From positions 1 through 33,926 of the forward strand of contig CAZSIT010000026.1 in NCBI GenBank assembly GCA_964607165.1: a stretch of DNA of 33,926 nucleotides. The letters run 5' to 3'. The stretch comes from DSPP01 sp964607165 (lineage in GTDB: Bacteria; Zixibacteria; MSB-5A5; DSPP01). The notes below the pieces were generated by a model that saw nothing but the letters and a program-made list of their open reading frames with translations, did no database searches and was not told the DNA's origin. Below are positions 25,701 through 33,926 of the stretch, in pieces; the first letter of the stretch is position 1; each line of letters begins with the position of its first letter. A program made the translations under genes and the position numbers.

Positions 25701-28700
25701 CAATCGCCGCCAAGACGGGCGCCCGATTGACGTTGGTAACCGAGATGGTTACCGCCTCGCTGTCGGCCAGCGTGCCGTCCGTGGCGATAAAAGTTACGCT
25801 GTAAATTCCGGCCTGGGTGAAAGAAGGTGTCCAGCTAAACGAACCCGCGCCGTTGAGCGAATCCAAAAAAGTCGCTCCAAGCGGGACACTTACCGCCGAC
25901 AGGAAGGGATTATTCAAATCCGGATCGGCAGCCGAAATTCTGAACTCCAACAACTGGTTTTCATTGGTATTTTTTGAACCGATGGCCGCAAGAATGGGCG
26001 CCCGATTGACATTGCTAACGTTAATATTCACCACTTCACTGTCCGCCAAAAGACCGTCGGAAGCGATGAAAGTTACGCTGTAGTTTCCAGCCTGGAAGAA
26101 AGAAGGCGTCCAGTTAAAGGCCCCCGCCCCGTTGAGCGAATCGGTGAACGTTGCGCCGCTCGGCGCATTTACCGCCGCCAGCGAAGGTGTTGTTAAATCC
26201 GGGTCGCTGGCCGAAACCCTGAACTGCAAGAGCTGGCCTTCGTTGGTGGATTTCGAACCAATTGCCGCCAAAACCGGCGCCTGGTTGCCGCCTTCATTCA
26301 CCGTTATGGTGACATTTTGGGTATCCACCAACTGTCCATCGGAAGCTAAAAATCTAAGATTGTAAGTTCCAGACTGCGTGAAGGTGGGCGTCCAGCTGAA
26401 TCGTCCGCGGCTGTTTAGAGAATCCACAAAAGTTGCACCGCTTGGCAAAGGCGCCGCGCTCAAAACCGGAATAGTGCTGTCCGGGTCGGAAGCCGAAACG
26501 TTGAAAGCCAGAAGCTGCCCTTCATTGACAATTTTGTTTCCAATCGCCGCCCAGACCGGCTTGCGGTTGACGTTGGTGACGGTAATGGCGACCAATTCGC
26601 TATCGGTCAGGCTGCCGTCCGTGGCGATAAAGCGCACGTTGTAGGTTCCGGCCTGGAAAAAACTGGGGTTGAATGTAAAAGAACCGCGTCCGTTGCCGGA
26701 ATCCACATAAAAAGCGTTGATGGGAACGTTCTGCAGGACAAAAGCAGGTGACGTTCCGTCCGGGTCGGTGGCGGAAAATCCAAAGGTCAAATTCTGCCCT
26801 TCCGCAACAGTCTTAGAACCAATGGAAGCTAAGACCGGAGCCTGATTGCCCACCTCAAAAACGGTAATCAAAACGTTTTCGCTGTCGGCCAAATTCCCGT
26901 CCGAGGCGATGAAAACGAGGTTGTAGTTGCCCGACTGGGTGAAATTGGGAGAAAAGCTGAAGCGCGCGTGGCCGTTGCCGGAGTCCACATAGGTGGCATT
27001 TAGCGGCGGATTAATGACCGTCATCGTCAAAGGATCGTTGTCGGCGTCGCTGGAACTGGTGTTAAAGGCTAATGTGTTTCCTTCAAAAATCGAGCGATTG
27101 CCGATGGTTGCCAAAACCGGTGCGCGGTTGACATTGGGGACCGTAATGGTAACCACTTCGCTGTCCGCCAGGAAAGCATCGCTGGCGATGAAAGTTACGA
27201 AATACGTTCCGGCTTGAGTGAAGGAAGGCGTCCAGCGGAACGAACCGCGGCTGTTCAGCGAATCCACAAAAGTAGCGCCGGAAGGAACTCCCACGGCCGA
27301 CAAAGCCGGCGTAGTTCCATCGGCATCCGAAGAGGTAATTCTAAATTGCAACAGACTATTTTCGGCAATGGTCTTTGGCCCAATCGGGTCCAGTACCGGC
27401 GCCTGGTTGCCGGATTCGTTTACCGTAATGGTTACCACTTCGCTGTCAGCCAACGAGCCATCCGAAGCGATGAAGGTAACATTGTAAACCCCCGATTGGG
27501 TAAAAGATGGCGTCCATCTAAATGAACCGGCCCCGTTCAAAGAGTCCACAAAAGCAGCCCCGGAAGGCGAACCCACCGCTGACAGCGAAGGAATGGTCGC
27601 ATCCGGGTCGGTAGCTGAAATTCTAAATTGCAACAACTGATTTTCATTTACCGTCTTACTGCCAATCGCGGCCAAAACTGGAGCGCGGTTGACATTATTG
27701 ACGGTTATCGTAACTACTTCGCTATCGGCAAGTGAACCATCGGAAGCAATAAAGGTCGCGTTGTATGTGCCTGCCTGTGTAAAGGAAGGTGTCCAACTAA
27801 AGGAACTAGCCCCATTCAGCGAATCAACAAAAGCTGCTCCAGAGGGAGTTCCCACCGCCGAAAGAGTAGGCGTGGTTAAATCCGGGTCAGAGGAAGAAAC
27901 CCTGAACTGCAACGCTTGATTCTCATTGGTGCTCTTTGAACCTATCGGGTCTAATACCGGAGCGCGATTAACATTGTTGACCGTTATCGTAACAACTTCA
28001 CTATCGGCCAAAGAACCGTCACTGGCAATAAAGGTCACGTTGTAGGTGCCGGACTGCAAGAAAGTCGGCGTCCAGGAGAAGCGGCCCCGGCCATTCAGCG
28101 AATCTACGAAAGTAGCCCCCGAAGGCGCTCCAACCGCCGAAAGTGAAGGAGTCGTCAAATCGGCATCGGTGGCGCTGATGTTAAAAGCTAACAATTGATT
28201 TTCATTGGTGCTTTTAGCCCCAATCGCGGCCAAGACCGGCGCCTGATTGCCGGAATCCAAAACGGTTACGGTTACCACTTCACTGTCAGCCACAACGCCA
28301 TCGGAGGCAATAAAAGTTACGTTGTAAGTTCCGGACTGGGTAAAAGAAGGCGTCCAGCGGAACGAACCGGCCCCGTTTAAGGAGTCAACAAAAGTCGCTC
28401 CGGAAGGTGTGCCCACTGCCAACAAAGAGGGAATGTTACCATCCACGTCCGAAGCTGATATTCTAAATGAAAGCAGCTGATTCTCGGTGACGGTCTTGCT
28501 GCCAATCGTCGCCAAAACCGGCGGAGCGTTCACGTTGTTGACCGAAACGACTATGACCTCACTATCCGCCAAAGAACCATCCGAGGAAATAAAGGTGATG
28601 TTGTAAGCACCCGATTGAGTGTAAGACGGCATCCAGGTAAATCTACCGCGACCGTTTAAGGAGTCCACAAAAGTTGCACCCGAAGGCAAAGCAGAAGCCG

Positions 28701-31700
28701 TCAAAACCGGTATAGTCGCGTCCGGATCGGAGGCGCTGATGTTAAAAGCCAACGGCTGATTCTCGTTTACCACCTTGTTGCCAATACCTGCCAGAATCGG
28801 CGCCCGGTTCACGTTGTTGACCGTGATGGTTACCACTTCACTATCTGCCAGAGCACCGTCGGTGGCAATGAAGGTCACGTTGTAAGTGCCGGACTGGAAG
28901 AAATTAGGTGTCCAGCGGAACGAACCGGCCCCATTCAACGAATCCGTAAAGATGGCTCCCGAAGGCGGGTTCACGGCCGAAAGAGAAGGTATGGTCAAAT
29001 CCGGGTCGGCAGCCGAAATTCTAAATTGCAAAAACTGATTTTCGTTTGTCGATTTCGGCCCAATTCCAGCCAGCACCGGATCCCTATTCACGTTGTTGAC
29101 CGTAATCGTCACCACCTCACTATCGGCCAAGCTGCCGTCGCTGGCGATAAAAGTTACATTATACGGGCCGGACTGAAAGAAAGACGGCGTCCAGATAAAG
29201 GAACCAGCCCCATTCAAAGAATCCGTAAAAACCGATCCCGATGGTGAACCGACAGCTGAAAGAGATGGTATTGTAGCATCCGGATCAGTGGCAAAAACTC
29301 GGAATTCTAACAGCTGGTTCTCGTTGACGTTCTTCGCTCCAATAGTCGCCAACACTGGAACTCTATTCACGTTGTTAACGGTGATCGTAACCACTTCACT
29401 ATCCGCCAGAGAACCATCACTGGCTATAAACGTCACCGGATAACTCCCCGACTGCGTAAAAGACGGCGTCCAGATAAAGGAACCAGCCCCGTTCAAAGAA
29501 TCCGTGAACGTAGCCCCCGTAGGAGAACCCACCGCTGACAACAAAGGGATAGTAGCATCCGGGTCGGTTGCTGAAACTCTAAAGCCTAACAACTGATTCT
29601 CGTTGGTGCTCTTGGCTCCAATGACCGCCAATACCGGTGCCCGATTAACGTTATTGACCGTGATAATTACGACTTCGCTATCCGCCAGCGAACCATCGGA
29701 AGCAATAAAGGTCACGTTGTGTGTACCGGACTGGAAGAAAGTCGGCGTCCAGGTAAAACGTCCCCTACCATTCAGCGAATCTACAAAGACAGCCCCCGAG
29801 GGCGATCCCACCGCGGAAAGTGAGGGAATCGTCAAATCCGCATCGCTGGCACTGATATTGAAAGCCAAAAGTTGATTCTCGTTGGTGCTTTTGGCTCCAA
29901 TGGCAGCCAAAACCGGCGCCTGGTTGCCGGATTCGTTTACCGTAATGGTCACCACTTCGCTATCAGCCAAAGAACCGTCACTGGCGATAAAAGTGACATT
30001 GTATGTTCCCGCCTGGGCAAACGATGGCGTCCAGCTAAATGAACCTGCCCCATTTAACGAGTCCACAAAACTGGCACCCGATGGCCGATTGATTGCCGAA
30101 AGAGTGGGAATAGTTCCATCCACGTCCGAAGCCGAAACCCTGAACTGCAAAAGCTGGTTTTCGGTGACGGTCTTGGCACCAATGGTTGCCAAAACCGGTG
30201 GAGCATTTGCATTATTGACTGTTATAGTCACTACCTCACTGTCCGCCAAGCTCCCATCACTCGCTATAAACGTCACCGGATAACTACTGGATTGGGTGAA
30301 AGAGGGCGTCCAGATGAAAGAACCGGCTCCGTTCAAAGAATCGGTGAATGTTGCTCCGGAAGGTGAACCCACCGCAGTCAGAGAAGGAATGGTAGCATCC
30401 GGGTCGGTAGCACTAACCCTAAAGCTTAAGAGTTGATTCTCGTTGGTGCTCTTAGAACCAATGGCAGCTAATACCGGAGCACGATTCACATTGTTGACCG
30501 TAATCGTTACTATCTCACTGTCGGCCAGAGCACCATCACTGGCGATAAACGTCACCGGATAACTCCCCGATTGGGTAAAGCTGGGCGTCCAGATAAAAGA
30601 GCCCGCCCCATTCAAAGAATCCGTAAAGGTTGCCCCCGAAGGTGAGCCCACCGCAGAAAGTAAAGGTATCGTAGCATCCAGATCAGAAGCAGATACCCTA
30701 AAGCTTAACAGCTGGTTCTCATTGGTGGACTTCGCTCCAATAGCGGCTAGCACCGGAACCCTATTCACGTTATTCACGGTGATGGTTACCATTTCACTGT
30801 CCGCCAGAGAACCGTCCGAGGCGATAAACGTCACCGGATAACTCCCCGATTGGGTAAAGCTGGGAGTCCAGATGAAGGAACCAGCCCCATTCAAAGAATC
30901 TGTAAAGACAGCTCCGGAAGGTGCGCTAATTGCAGAAAGTAAAGGAATAGTAGCATCCGGGTCAAAAGCCGATACCCTGAAGCTCAACAGCTGATTCTCA
31001 TTAGTGCTCTTGGCTCCAATAGCCGCCAGCACCGGCACCCGGTTCACATTATTAACGGTAATGGTTACTATTTCACTATCTGCCAAAAAACCATCGGAAG
31101 CAATAAACGTAACGTTATACGTCCCCGCTTGTGTAAACGACGGCGTCCAACTGAACGAACCCGCTCCATTCAACGAATCGGTGAAAGTTGCTCCACCGGG
31201 CAAACCCACCGCACTCAAAGCAGGCGTTGTGCCGTCAGGGTCTGTGGCAGAAATTCTAAACTGCAAAAGTTGATTCTCATTGGTGGACTTCGCACCAATA
31301 GCAGCCAAGACTGGCGCCCGGTTCACGTTGTTAACCGTAATAGTAACTACTTCACTATCCGCCAGAGAACCATCGCTGGCTATAAAGGTAACGTTGTAAG
31401 TCCCGGCTTGCGTGAATGAAGGCGTCCAGCTAAACGAACCCGCTCCATTCAACGAATCGGTGAAAGCAGCTCCGGACGGCGAGCCAACCGCCGAGAGCGA
31501 AGGAATGGTAGCGTCCGGGTCGGTAGCCGAAATTCTAAATTGTAAAAGCTGATTCTCGTTCACGCTCTTATTGCCAATAGCTGCCAATACCGGAGCTCGA
31601 TTCACGTTGTTAACCGTGATAGTTACCACTTCGCTATCGGCCAAGGAAGCATCGCTGGCAATGAAAGTTACATTGTAGGTGCCAGACTGCGTGAAAGAAG

Positions 31701-33926
31701 GTGTCCAGCGGAAAGAACCCGCACCGTTCAGAGAATCCACAAATACCGCACCAGAGGGAGCGCCGACGGTGGTCAAGGTTAGCGGATCAGATTCGGGATC
31801 GGTAGCCGAAACTCGGAATTGCAATAGCTGATTCTCATTGGTGCTCTTGGCTCCAATTGCGGCCAAAACTGGCGCTTGATTGCCAACATCGTTGACCGTT
31901 ATGGTTACGTTTTGCGTGTCCACCAATTGACCGTCGGAGGCCAAAAATTTCAGATTGTAAACTCCCGCCTGTGTGAACGAAGGAGTCCAGCTCAAGCGCC
32001 CTCTGCCGTTTAATGAATCCACAAAAGTGGCTCCCGAAGGCAATGGCGTGGCACTCAAGGATGGAATCGTGTTATCCGGATCGGTGGCGCTGACGTTGAA
32101 AGCTAAAAGCTGGTTTTCATTTACGGTTTTGTTGCCAATTGCCGCCCAGACCGGCTTGCGATTGACGTTAGTGACGGTTATCGCCACCACCTCGCTGTCC
32201 GTCAAACTGCCATCGGTGGCGATAAACCGTACGTTATACGTGCCCGCCTGGAAAAAATCGGGATTGAAAACGAATGAACCGCGTCCGTTGCCGGAATCGG
32301 TGAAAGTGGCGTTGGAGGGAACGTTCTGCAAAATAAAAGCCGGTATTGTGGCATCCGGGTCGTTGGCCGAAAAACCAAAAGTTAGATTCTGCCCCTCCGC
32401 CACGCTCTTGGAACCTATCGACGCCAAAACCGGAGCTTGATTGCCCGCATCGAAGACGGTGATGGTAACCGCTTCGCTGTCCGCCAGGCTGCCGTCGGAG
32501 GCGATGAATAGGACATTATAAGTCCCGGATTGCGTGAACCCGGGCGTCCAGGAAAATCGGCCGTGCCCGTTCAACGAATCCACAAAAGTAGCTCCGGAAG
32601 GCACGGGTGAAGCGGAAAGAACAGGAGTGGTCAGGTCGGGATCGGTGGCACTTATGTTGAAAGCTAAATTATTTCCTTCCACAATCGAGCGGTTTCCAAT
32701 TGCCGCCAACACCGGAACTCGATTCACATTATTAACAGTAATAGTCACTACTTCACTATCCGCTAAAGAGCCATCCGAGGCGATAAAGGTAACATTGTAT
32801 GTCCCGGCCTGGGCAAAGCTGGGTGTCCAACGAAACGAACCCGCTCCGTTCAAAGAATCAGTGAAGGCGGCGCCACTGGGTGACCCCACCGCCGACAGTG
32901 AAGGAATAGTGGCATCCGGGTCGGTCGCTGAAATCCTAAAACTCAACAGCTGATTTTCGTTAGTGGACTTGGCACCAATCGCCGCCAGAATGGGTGCTTG
33001 GTTGACATTGTTAACAGTAATGGTTACTACCTCGCTATCCGCCAGAGAACCGTCACTGGCGATAAACGTCACCGGATAACTCCCCGACTGCGTAAAGGAA
33101 GGAGTCCAGATAAAAGAACCAGCCCCATTCAAAGAATCCGTAAACACAGCCCCACTGGGCGAACCCACCGCCGACAACAAAGGAATAGTAGCATCCAGGT
33201 CGGTAGCTGAAACCCTAAAGCTCAACAGCTGGTTCTCGTTGGTGGACTTCGCTCCAATCGCCGCCAGAACTGGAGCCCGATTCACATTATTAACGGTAAT
33301 GGTTACTACTTCGCTATCGGCTAACGAACCATCCGAAGCAATAAACGTCACCGGATAACTCCCCGATTGGGTAAAGCTGGGAGTCCAGATGAAGGAACCA
33401 GCCCCATTTAAAGAATCGGTAAACGTAGCCCCACTAGGTGAACCCACCGCCGAAAGCGAAGGAATGTTAGCATCCGGATCCGTAGCAGATACCCTAAAGC
33501 TTAAGAGCTGATTCTCGTTAGTGAACTTGGCCCCAATAGCTGCCAGCACCGGCACTCTATTCACGTTGTTGACAGTAATAGTCACTACCTCACTATCCGC
33601 CAAAGAACCATCATTGGCGATAAAGGTCACGTTGTATGTTCCCGATTGAAAGAAAGTCGGCGTCCAAATAAATGAACCCGCTCCATTCAGTGAATCCGTG
33701 AACGTAGCTCCCGAAGGCGAACCCACCGCCGACAGAGAAGGAACCGTTGCATCCGGGTCGGTAGCACTAACCCTAAAGCTTAACAGCTGGTTCTCGTTAG
33801 TGGACTTGGCACCAATCGCTGCCAGCACCGGCACTCTATTCACGTTGTTGACCGTTATGGTTACTACCTCGCTATCCGCCAGAGAACCGTCACTGGCGAT
33901 AAACGTCACCGGATAACTCCCCGATT
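19759..33926 (-). CDS. Giant cadherin/He_PIG-repeat surface protein with dockerin-like C-terminus (5' end outside window)
   Basis: The frame is open to the right edge, so the N-terminus and signal peptide are missing; about 4,720 residues are visible. It contains 49 complete repeats and part of one more, each 93 or 94 residues except a few longer ones near the C-terminus. A typical unit starts N-[RQ]-AP-VL, then TNENQLL, a SATDPD element, FTDSLNG, WTPSFTQSG, and FIASDGSLADSE. This matches cadherin-like (CADG/He_PIG) Ig folds, in which the D-x-D and linker Asn/Asp residues often bind calcium. Two linkers alternate: NNVNRAP and a G-NQAP type one residue longer. The last 79 residues are a dockerin-like pair (GDLDRDELLTSTDVVRMLN, DLNDDGLFTSNDVVHELN). 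Only two Cys occur, both at this end. Likely a very long surface adhesin or filament. Repeat number may be affected by assembly. Confidence 0.9.
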   Translation of the reverse strand, partial: SGSYPVTFIASDGSLADSEVVTITVNNVNRVPVLAAIGAKSTNENQLLSFRVSATDPDATVPSLSAVGSPSGATFTDSLNGAGSFIWTPTFFQSGTYNVTFIANDGSLADSEVVTITVNNVNRVPVLAAIGAKFTNENQLLSFRVSATDPDANIPSLSAVGSPSGATFTDSLNGAGSFIWTPSFTQSGSYPVTFIASDGSLADSEVVTITVNNVNRAPVLAAIGAKSTNENQLLSFRVSATDLDATIPLLSAVGSPSGAVFTDSLNGAGSFIWTPSFTQSGSYPVTFIASDGSLADSEVVTITVNNVNQAPILAAIGAKSTNENQLLSFRISATDPDATIPSLSAVGSPSGAAFTDSLNGAGSFRWTPSFAQAGTYNVTFIASDGSLADSEVVTITVNNVNRVPVLAAIGNRSIVEGNNLAFNISATDPDLTTPVLSASPVPSGATFVDSLNGHGRFSWTPGFTQSGTYNVLFIASDGSLADSEAVTITVFDAGNQAPVLASIGSKSVAEGQNLTFGFSANDPDATIPAFILQNVPSNATFTDSGNGRGSFVFNPDFFQAGTYNVRFIATDGSLTDSEVVAITVTNVNRKPVWAAIGNKTVNENQLLAFNVSATDPDNTIPSLSATPLPSGATFVDSLNGRGRLSWTPSFTQAGVYNLKFLASDGQLVDTQNVTITVNDVGNQAPVLAAIGAKSTNENQLLQFRVSATDPESDPLTLTTVGAPSGAVFVDSLNGAGSFRWTPSFTQSGTYNVTFIASDASLADSEVVTITVNNVNRAPVLAAIGNKSVNENQLLQFRISATDPDATIPSLSAVGSPSGAAFTDSLNGAGSFSWTPSFTQAGTYNVTFIASDGSLADSEVVTITVNNVNRAPVLAAIGAKSTNENQLLQFRISATDPDGTTPALSAVGLPGGATFTDSLNGAGSFSWTPSFTQAGTYNVTFIASDGFLADSEIVTITVNNVNRVPVLAAIGAKSTNENQLLSFRVSAFDPDATIPLLSAISAPSGAVFTDSLNGAGSFIWTPSFTQSGSYPVTFIASDGSLADSEMVTITVNNVNRVPVLAAIGAKSTNENQLLSFRVSASDLDATIPLLSAVGSPSGATFTDSLNGAGSFIWTPSFTQSGSYPVTFIASDGALADSEIVTITVNNVNRAPVLAAIGSKSTNENQLLSFRVSATDPDATIPSLTAVGSPSGATFTDSLNGAGSFIWTPSFTQSSSYPVTFIASDGSLADSEVVTITVNNANAPPVLATIGAKTVTENQLLQFRVSASDVDGTIPTLSAINRPSGASFVDSLNGAGSFSWTPSFAQAGTYNVTFIASDGSLADSEVVTITVNESGNQAPVLAAIGAKSTNENQLLAFNISASDADLTIPSLSAVGSPSGAVFVDSLNGRGRFTWTPTFFQSGTHNVTFIASDGSLADSEVVIITVNNVNRAPVLAVIGAKSTNENQLLGFRVSATDPDATIPLLSAVGSPTGATFTDSLNGAGSFIWTPSFTQSGSYPVTFIASDGSLADSEVVTITVNNVNRVPVLATIGAKNVNENQLLEFRVFATDPDATIPSLSAVGSPSGSVFTDSLNGAGSFIWTPSFFQSGPYNVTFIASDGSLADSEVVTITVNNVNRDPVLAGIGPKSTNENQFLQFRISAADPDLTIPSLSAVNPPSGAIFTDSLNGAGSFRWTPNFFQSGTYNVTFIATDGALADSEVVTITVNNVNRAPILAGIGNKVVNENQPLAFNISASDPDATIPVLTASALPSGATFVDSLNGRGRFTWMPSYTQSGAYNITFISSDGSLADSEVIVVSVNNVNAPPVLATIGSKTVTENQLLSFRISASDVDGNIPSLLAVGTPSGATFVDSLNGAGSFRWTPSFTQSGTYNVTFIASDGVVADSEVVTVTVLDSGNQAPVLAAIGAKSTNENQLLAFNISATDADLTTPSLSAVGAPSGATFVDSLNGRGRFSWTPTFLQSGTYNVTFIASDGSLADSEVVTITVNNVNRAPVLDPIGSKSTNENQALQFRVSSSDPDLTTPTLSAVGTPSGAAFVDSLNGASSFSWTPSFTQAGTYNATFIASDGSLADSEVVTITVNNVNRAPVLAAIGSKTVNENQLLQFRISATDPDATIPSLSAVGSPSGAAFVDSLNGAGSFRWTPSFTQSGVYNVTFIASDGSLADSEVVTITVNESGNQAPVLDPIGPKTIAENSLLQFRITSSDADGTTPALSAVGVPSGATFVDSLNSRGSFRWTPSFTQAGTYFVTFIASDAFLADSEVVTITVPNVNRAPVLATIGNRSIFEGNTLAFNTSSSDADNDPLTMTVINPPLNATYVDSGNGHARFSFSPNFTQSGNYNLVFIASDGNLADSENVLITVFEVGNQAPVLASIGSKTVAEGQNLTFGFSATDPDGTSPAFVLQNVPINAFYVDSGNGRGSFTFNPSFFQAGTYNVRFIATDGSLTDSELVAITVTNVNRKPVWAAIGNKIVNEGQLLAFNVSASDPDSTIPVLSAAPLPSGATFVDSLNSRGRFSWTPTFTQSGTYNLRFLASDGQLVDTQNVTITVNEGGNQAPVLAAIGSKSTNEGQLLQFRVSASDPDLTTPSLAAVNAPSGATFTDSLNGAGAFNWTPSFFQAGNYSVTFIASDGLLADSEVVNINVSNVNRAPILAAIGSKNTNENQLLEFRISAADPDLNNPFLSAVSVPLGATFLDSLNGAGSFSWTPSFTQAGIYSVTFIATDGTLADSEAVTISVTNVNRAPVLAAIGAKSVNENQALQFRLSANDPDLTAPALSIVGQPSGATFVDSLNGAGSFSWVPTFFQSGTYNVTFIASDGSLADSEVVTITVNNVDRAPVLAAIGNKNVNENQLLQFRISSSDPDLTVPSLSAVGVPSGATFSDSLNGAGAFVWTPSFFQSGTYNLTFIASDGSLADSEAVTITVGNSNQAPVLAVIGAKSTSENQLLQFRLSASDPDLTTPSFSIVGSPSGATFVDSLNGAGSFNWTPSFTQAGTYNVTFIASDGSLADSEVVTITVNNTNRAPVLAAIGDRSVNENQLLQFRISATDPDLSIPSFSAVGIPAGAVLTDSLNGAGSFRWVPNFFSSGAYPVTFIASDGALADSEAITITVNNVNRAPILAGIGNKVINENQLLAFSVNATDPDLTFPTLSTSAVPSGAVFVDSLDGVGRFSWTPSFTQSGNYNVTFITSDGSLADSEIVIITVNNVNAPPILVAIGSKSVSENQLLAFRVSASDVDGNIPSLTAVGTPSGATFVDSTNGAGSLRWTPSFTQAGTYNVTFISSDGSLADSEVVTITVFDAGNQAPVLAAIGAKSSNENQLLRFRISAADPDLTVPALSAVGIPSSASFFDSTNGAGSFSWTPDFVQAGSYNVTFIASDGQLADSEVVTITVNNVNAAPVLAAIGSKSTTEGQLLQFRISAADVDATFPVLSAVSPPSGSVVVDSTNAAGSFIWTPSFIQAGNYNVTFIASDGSLADSEVVAITVLDAGNQPPVLVPIGAKSTNENQLLAFNISAADPELTTPSLSTVGLPTGATFVDSLNGRGRFAWTPSFTQAGVYNVTFIASDGLQADSEVVTITVNDVNRAPVLAAIGSKTTMETQLLSFRVSASDPDLTNPSLSAVGSPAGAIFTDSLNGAGAFAWTPDLTQAGSYNVTFIASDGSLADSEIVSITVNNFNQAPVLASIGVQSITENQLLQFRVSATDADLTVPALSAVNSPSGAAFVDSLNGAGSFSWTPNFAQGGPHTVTFIASDGNLADSEAVVITVTVFNRAPVLLPIGLGPKQTSEGQQLSFIVSASDSNATIPQLSALGLPAGATFVDSLNGRGLFRWLPTFLQAGIYSVTFIASDAGSASTVAAAGLSDSEVVTITVQESGNQAPVFDSVASPITLREGDSLFLRIHAVDPEGDIPILGIASRPANSGFSDSLNGSGLFVFRPTYLQAGNYSVTFIATDRNSTPASSFKTIGFVVQDVNRPPILDSLTNKTVLAGQTLRFRVHAKDTTDATPGAIFLTTSSLPANAMFVDSGNTSGSFTFSPTFAQVGSYPITFFATDSDTPALTSSRSITVAVQNTNRAPVWITTFGAQLVREGDSLRLTVRAADPDSTLLTLTSGALPLNASFVDNRDNTATFRFLPIFIQAGLYSVKFFASDGLASIQQTVFIQVTEAGNQRPTVYAPDSLEVTETGILIFPVSGTDPDSTFPHLSVANLPANATFADSGRGVGTFVFQPGYIQSGLYLLQFVASDGSLADTTVTKVNVLDIGNQRPVLDSIPTPRIIGEGDSVKFTVTSSDLDTTKSFLLARPLPSNATFTDLRNDSGKFVFRPGFLQAGIYNIWFVAVDTRDAALADSQRVEITVFNNNRAPFFDVFPSSRTINEGETLRVFVHATDPDLTIPIVAMLPVAPADAPGSLTSILDGTGGINVTYVPSFNAAGSSPARILPKWTFSATDRDDGSVVINQQLQVTVVNVEKNPILTAIGAKATPEGTNLTFDVTAADPDSTAVTLLAQSLPSGAAFTPVSAGRSRFSWTPAFNQAGNYQVLFIARDITLRADSELVTITVSEFGNHPPVLLVPNPDTLVLTGNSLFMEMTATDADLTTPTLSALSIPRNATFLDRGNGTGRFDFVPDPTQIDSTYIVTFRASDGIATFNQAVRMRVRLCLYGDLDRDELLTSTDVVRMLNFVFLLQNPPLYPDCSVDLNDDGLFTSNDVVHELNLVFLGIAPPKLPPPLNPSSNAAVR
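26008..27129 (-). repeat. Higher-order repeat block, copy B (repeats 26-29)
   Basis: Four successive units match units 6-9 at 31603-32724. Signature differences from the standard unit are shared: IGNRSI-x-EGN, then VAEGQNLTFGFSA with FILQNVP-like text, then NRKPVWAAIGNK and FLASDGQLVDTQNVT. The blocks are exactly 20 units (5,595 bp) apart. Confidence 0.85.
31603..32724 (-). repeat. Higher-order repeat block, copy A (repeats 6-9)
   Basis: This is the partner of the block at 26008-27129. The unusual words VAEGQNLTFGFSA, NRKPVWAAIGNK and SDGQLVDTQNVT occur in the whole array only in these two blocks, which points to duplication of a long segment rather than of single units. Confidence 0.85.

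Larger units (their letters stand above)
20002..33926 (-). repeat. Tandem array of about 279-bp coding repeats (49 complete copies)
   Basis: The array fills the giant gene up to its dockerin-like end. Unit length is 279 bp, or 282 bp where the linker has the extra glycine (13 such linkers). Copies near the right edge are nearly identical over long stretches, while the last nine (19999-22653) are diverged and vary in length, the longest being about 105-108 residues. Confidence 0.92.

Noticed and set aside
20002..33926. CRISPR array or non-coding satellite
   Set aside because: The unit is about 279 bp with no repeat-spacer alternation, and the frame stays open through every unit, so it is a protein repeat.

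Overview
The window looks like a chromosomal segment of a Gram-negative, LPS-making bacterium. It carries the outer-membrane assembly genes bamA, ompH/skp and lpxD. One secreted protein ends in a 'YPNPFN'-type sorting tail of the kind common in the Bacteroidetes/FCB group, and three proteins carry a C-terminal dockerin-like module with a 'TS-x-DVV-x-x-LN' signature often seen in FCB-affiliated candidate phyla such as Zixibacteria. The phylum is an inference from protein style; no rRNA or tRNA gene was seen.

Layout. 1-1232: a glycine-zipper envelope protein on the plus strand and a doubtful small ORF. 1233-5511, minus strand: bamA, ompH and lpxD in the classical order, with ompH and lpxD overlapping by 4 bases. 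5790-7867, minus strand: the two E1 subunits of a thiamine-diphosphate 2-oxo-acid dehydrogenase. 7868-8401: a gene-poor gap with a broken Ser/Thr kinase start and AT-rich short repeats. 8402-9688, minus strand: a type II NADH dehydrogenase. 9906-11397, plus strand: two overlapping frames that look like one secreted protein split by a frameshift at a run of six A; the second frame has a cohesin-like domain and a dockerin-like module. 11439-13613, minus strand: a GH35-like protein without the usual catalytic glutamates. 13885-14850, minus strand: a secreted paralogue of the cohesin-like domain with a sorting tail instead of a dockerin. 15593-19036, minus strand: a large secreted Asp-box (BNR) protein ending in a dockerin-like module. 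19759 to beyond the right edge, minus strand: a giant surface protein with 49 complete cadherin/He_PIG-like repeats of about 93 residues plus one partial repeat, also ending in a dockerin-like module.

How the parts may fit. The left half is envelope and central-metabolism housekeeping. The right half is a set of exported proteins sharing two modules: dockerin-like tails on three chains and cohesin-like domains on two. If these modules bind each other, the window encodes parts of a non-cellulosomal, calcium-dependent surface assembly built around a giant adhesin. This is inferred from sequence patterns only.

Four clear or likely intrinsic terminators, several sigma70-like promoters and several hairpin-rich intergenic repeats are listed. 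The long leader of the Asp-box gene is a candidate regulatory RNA.
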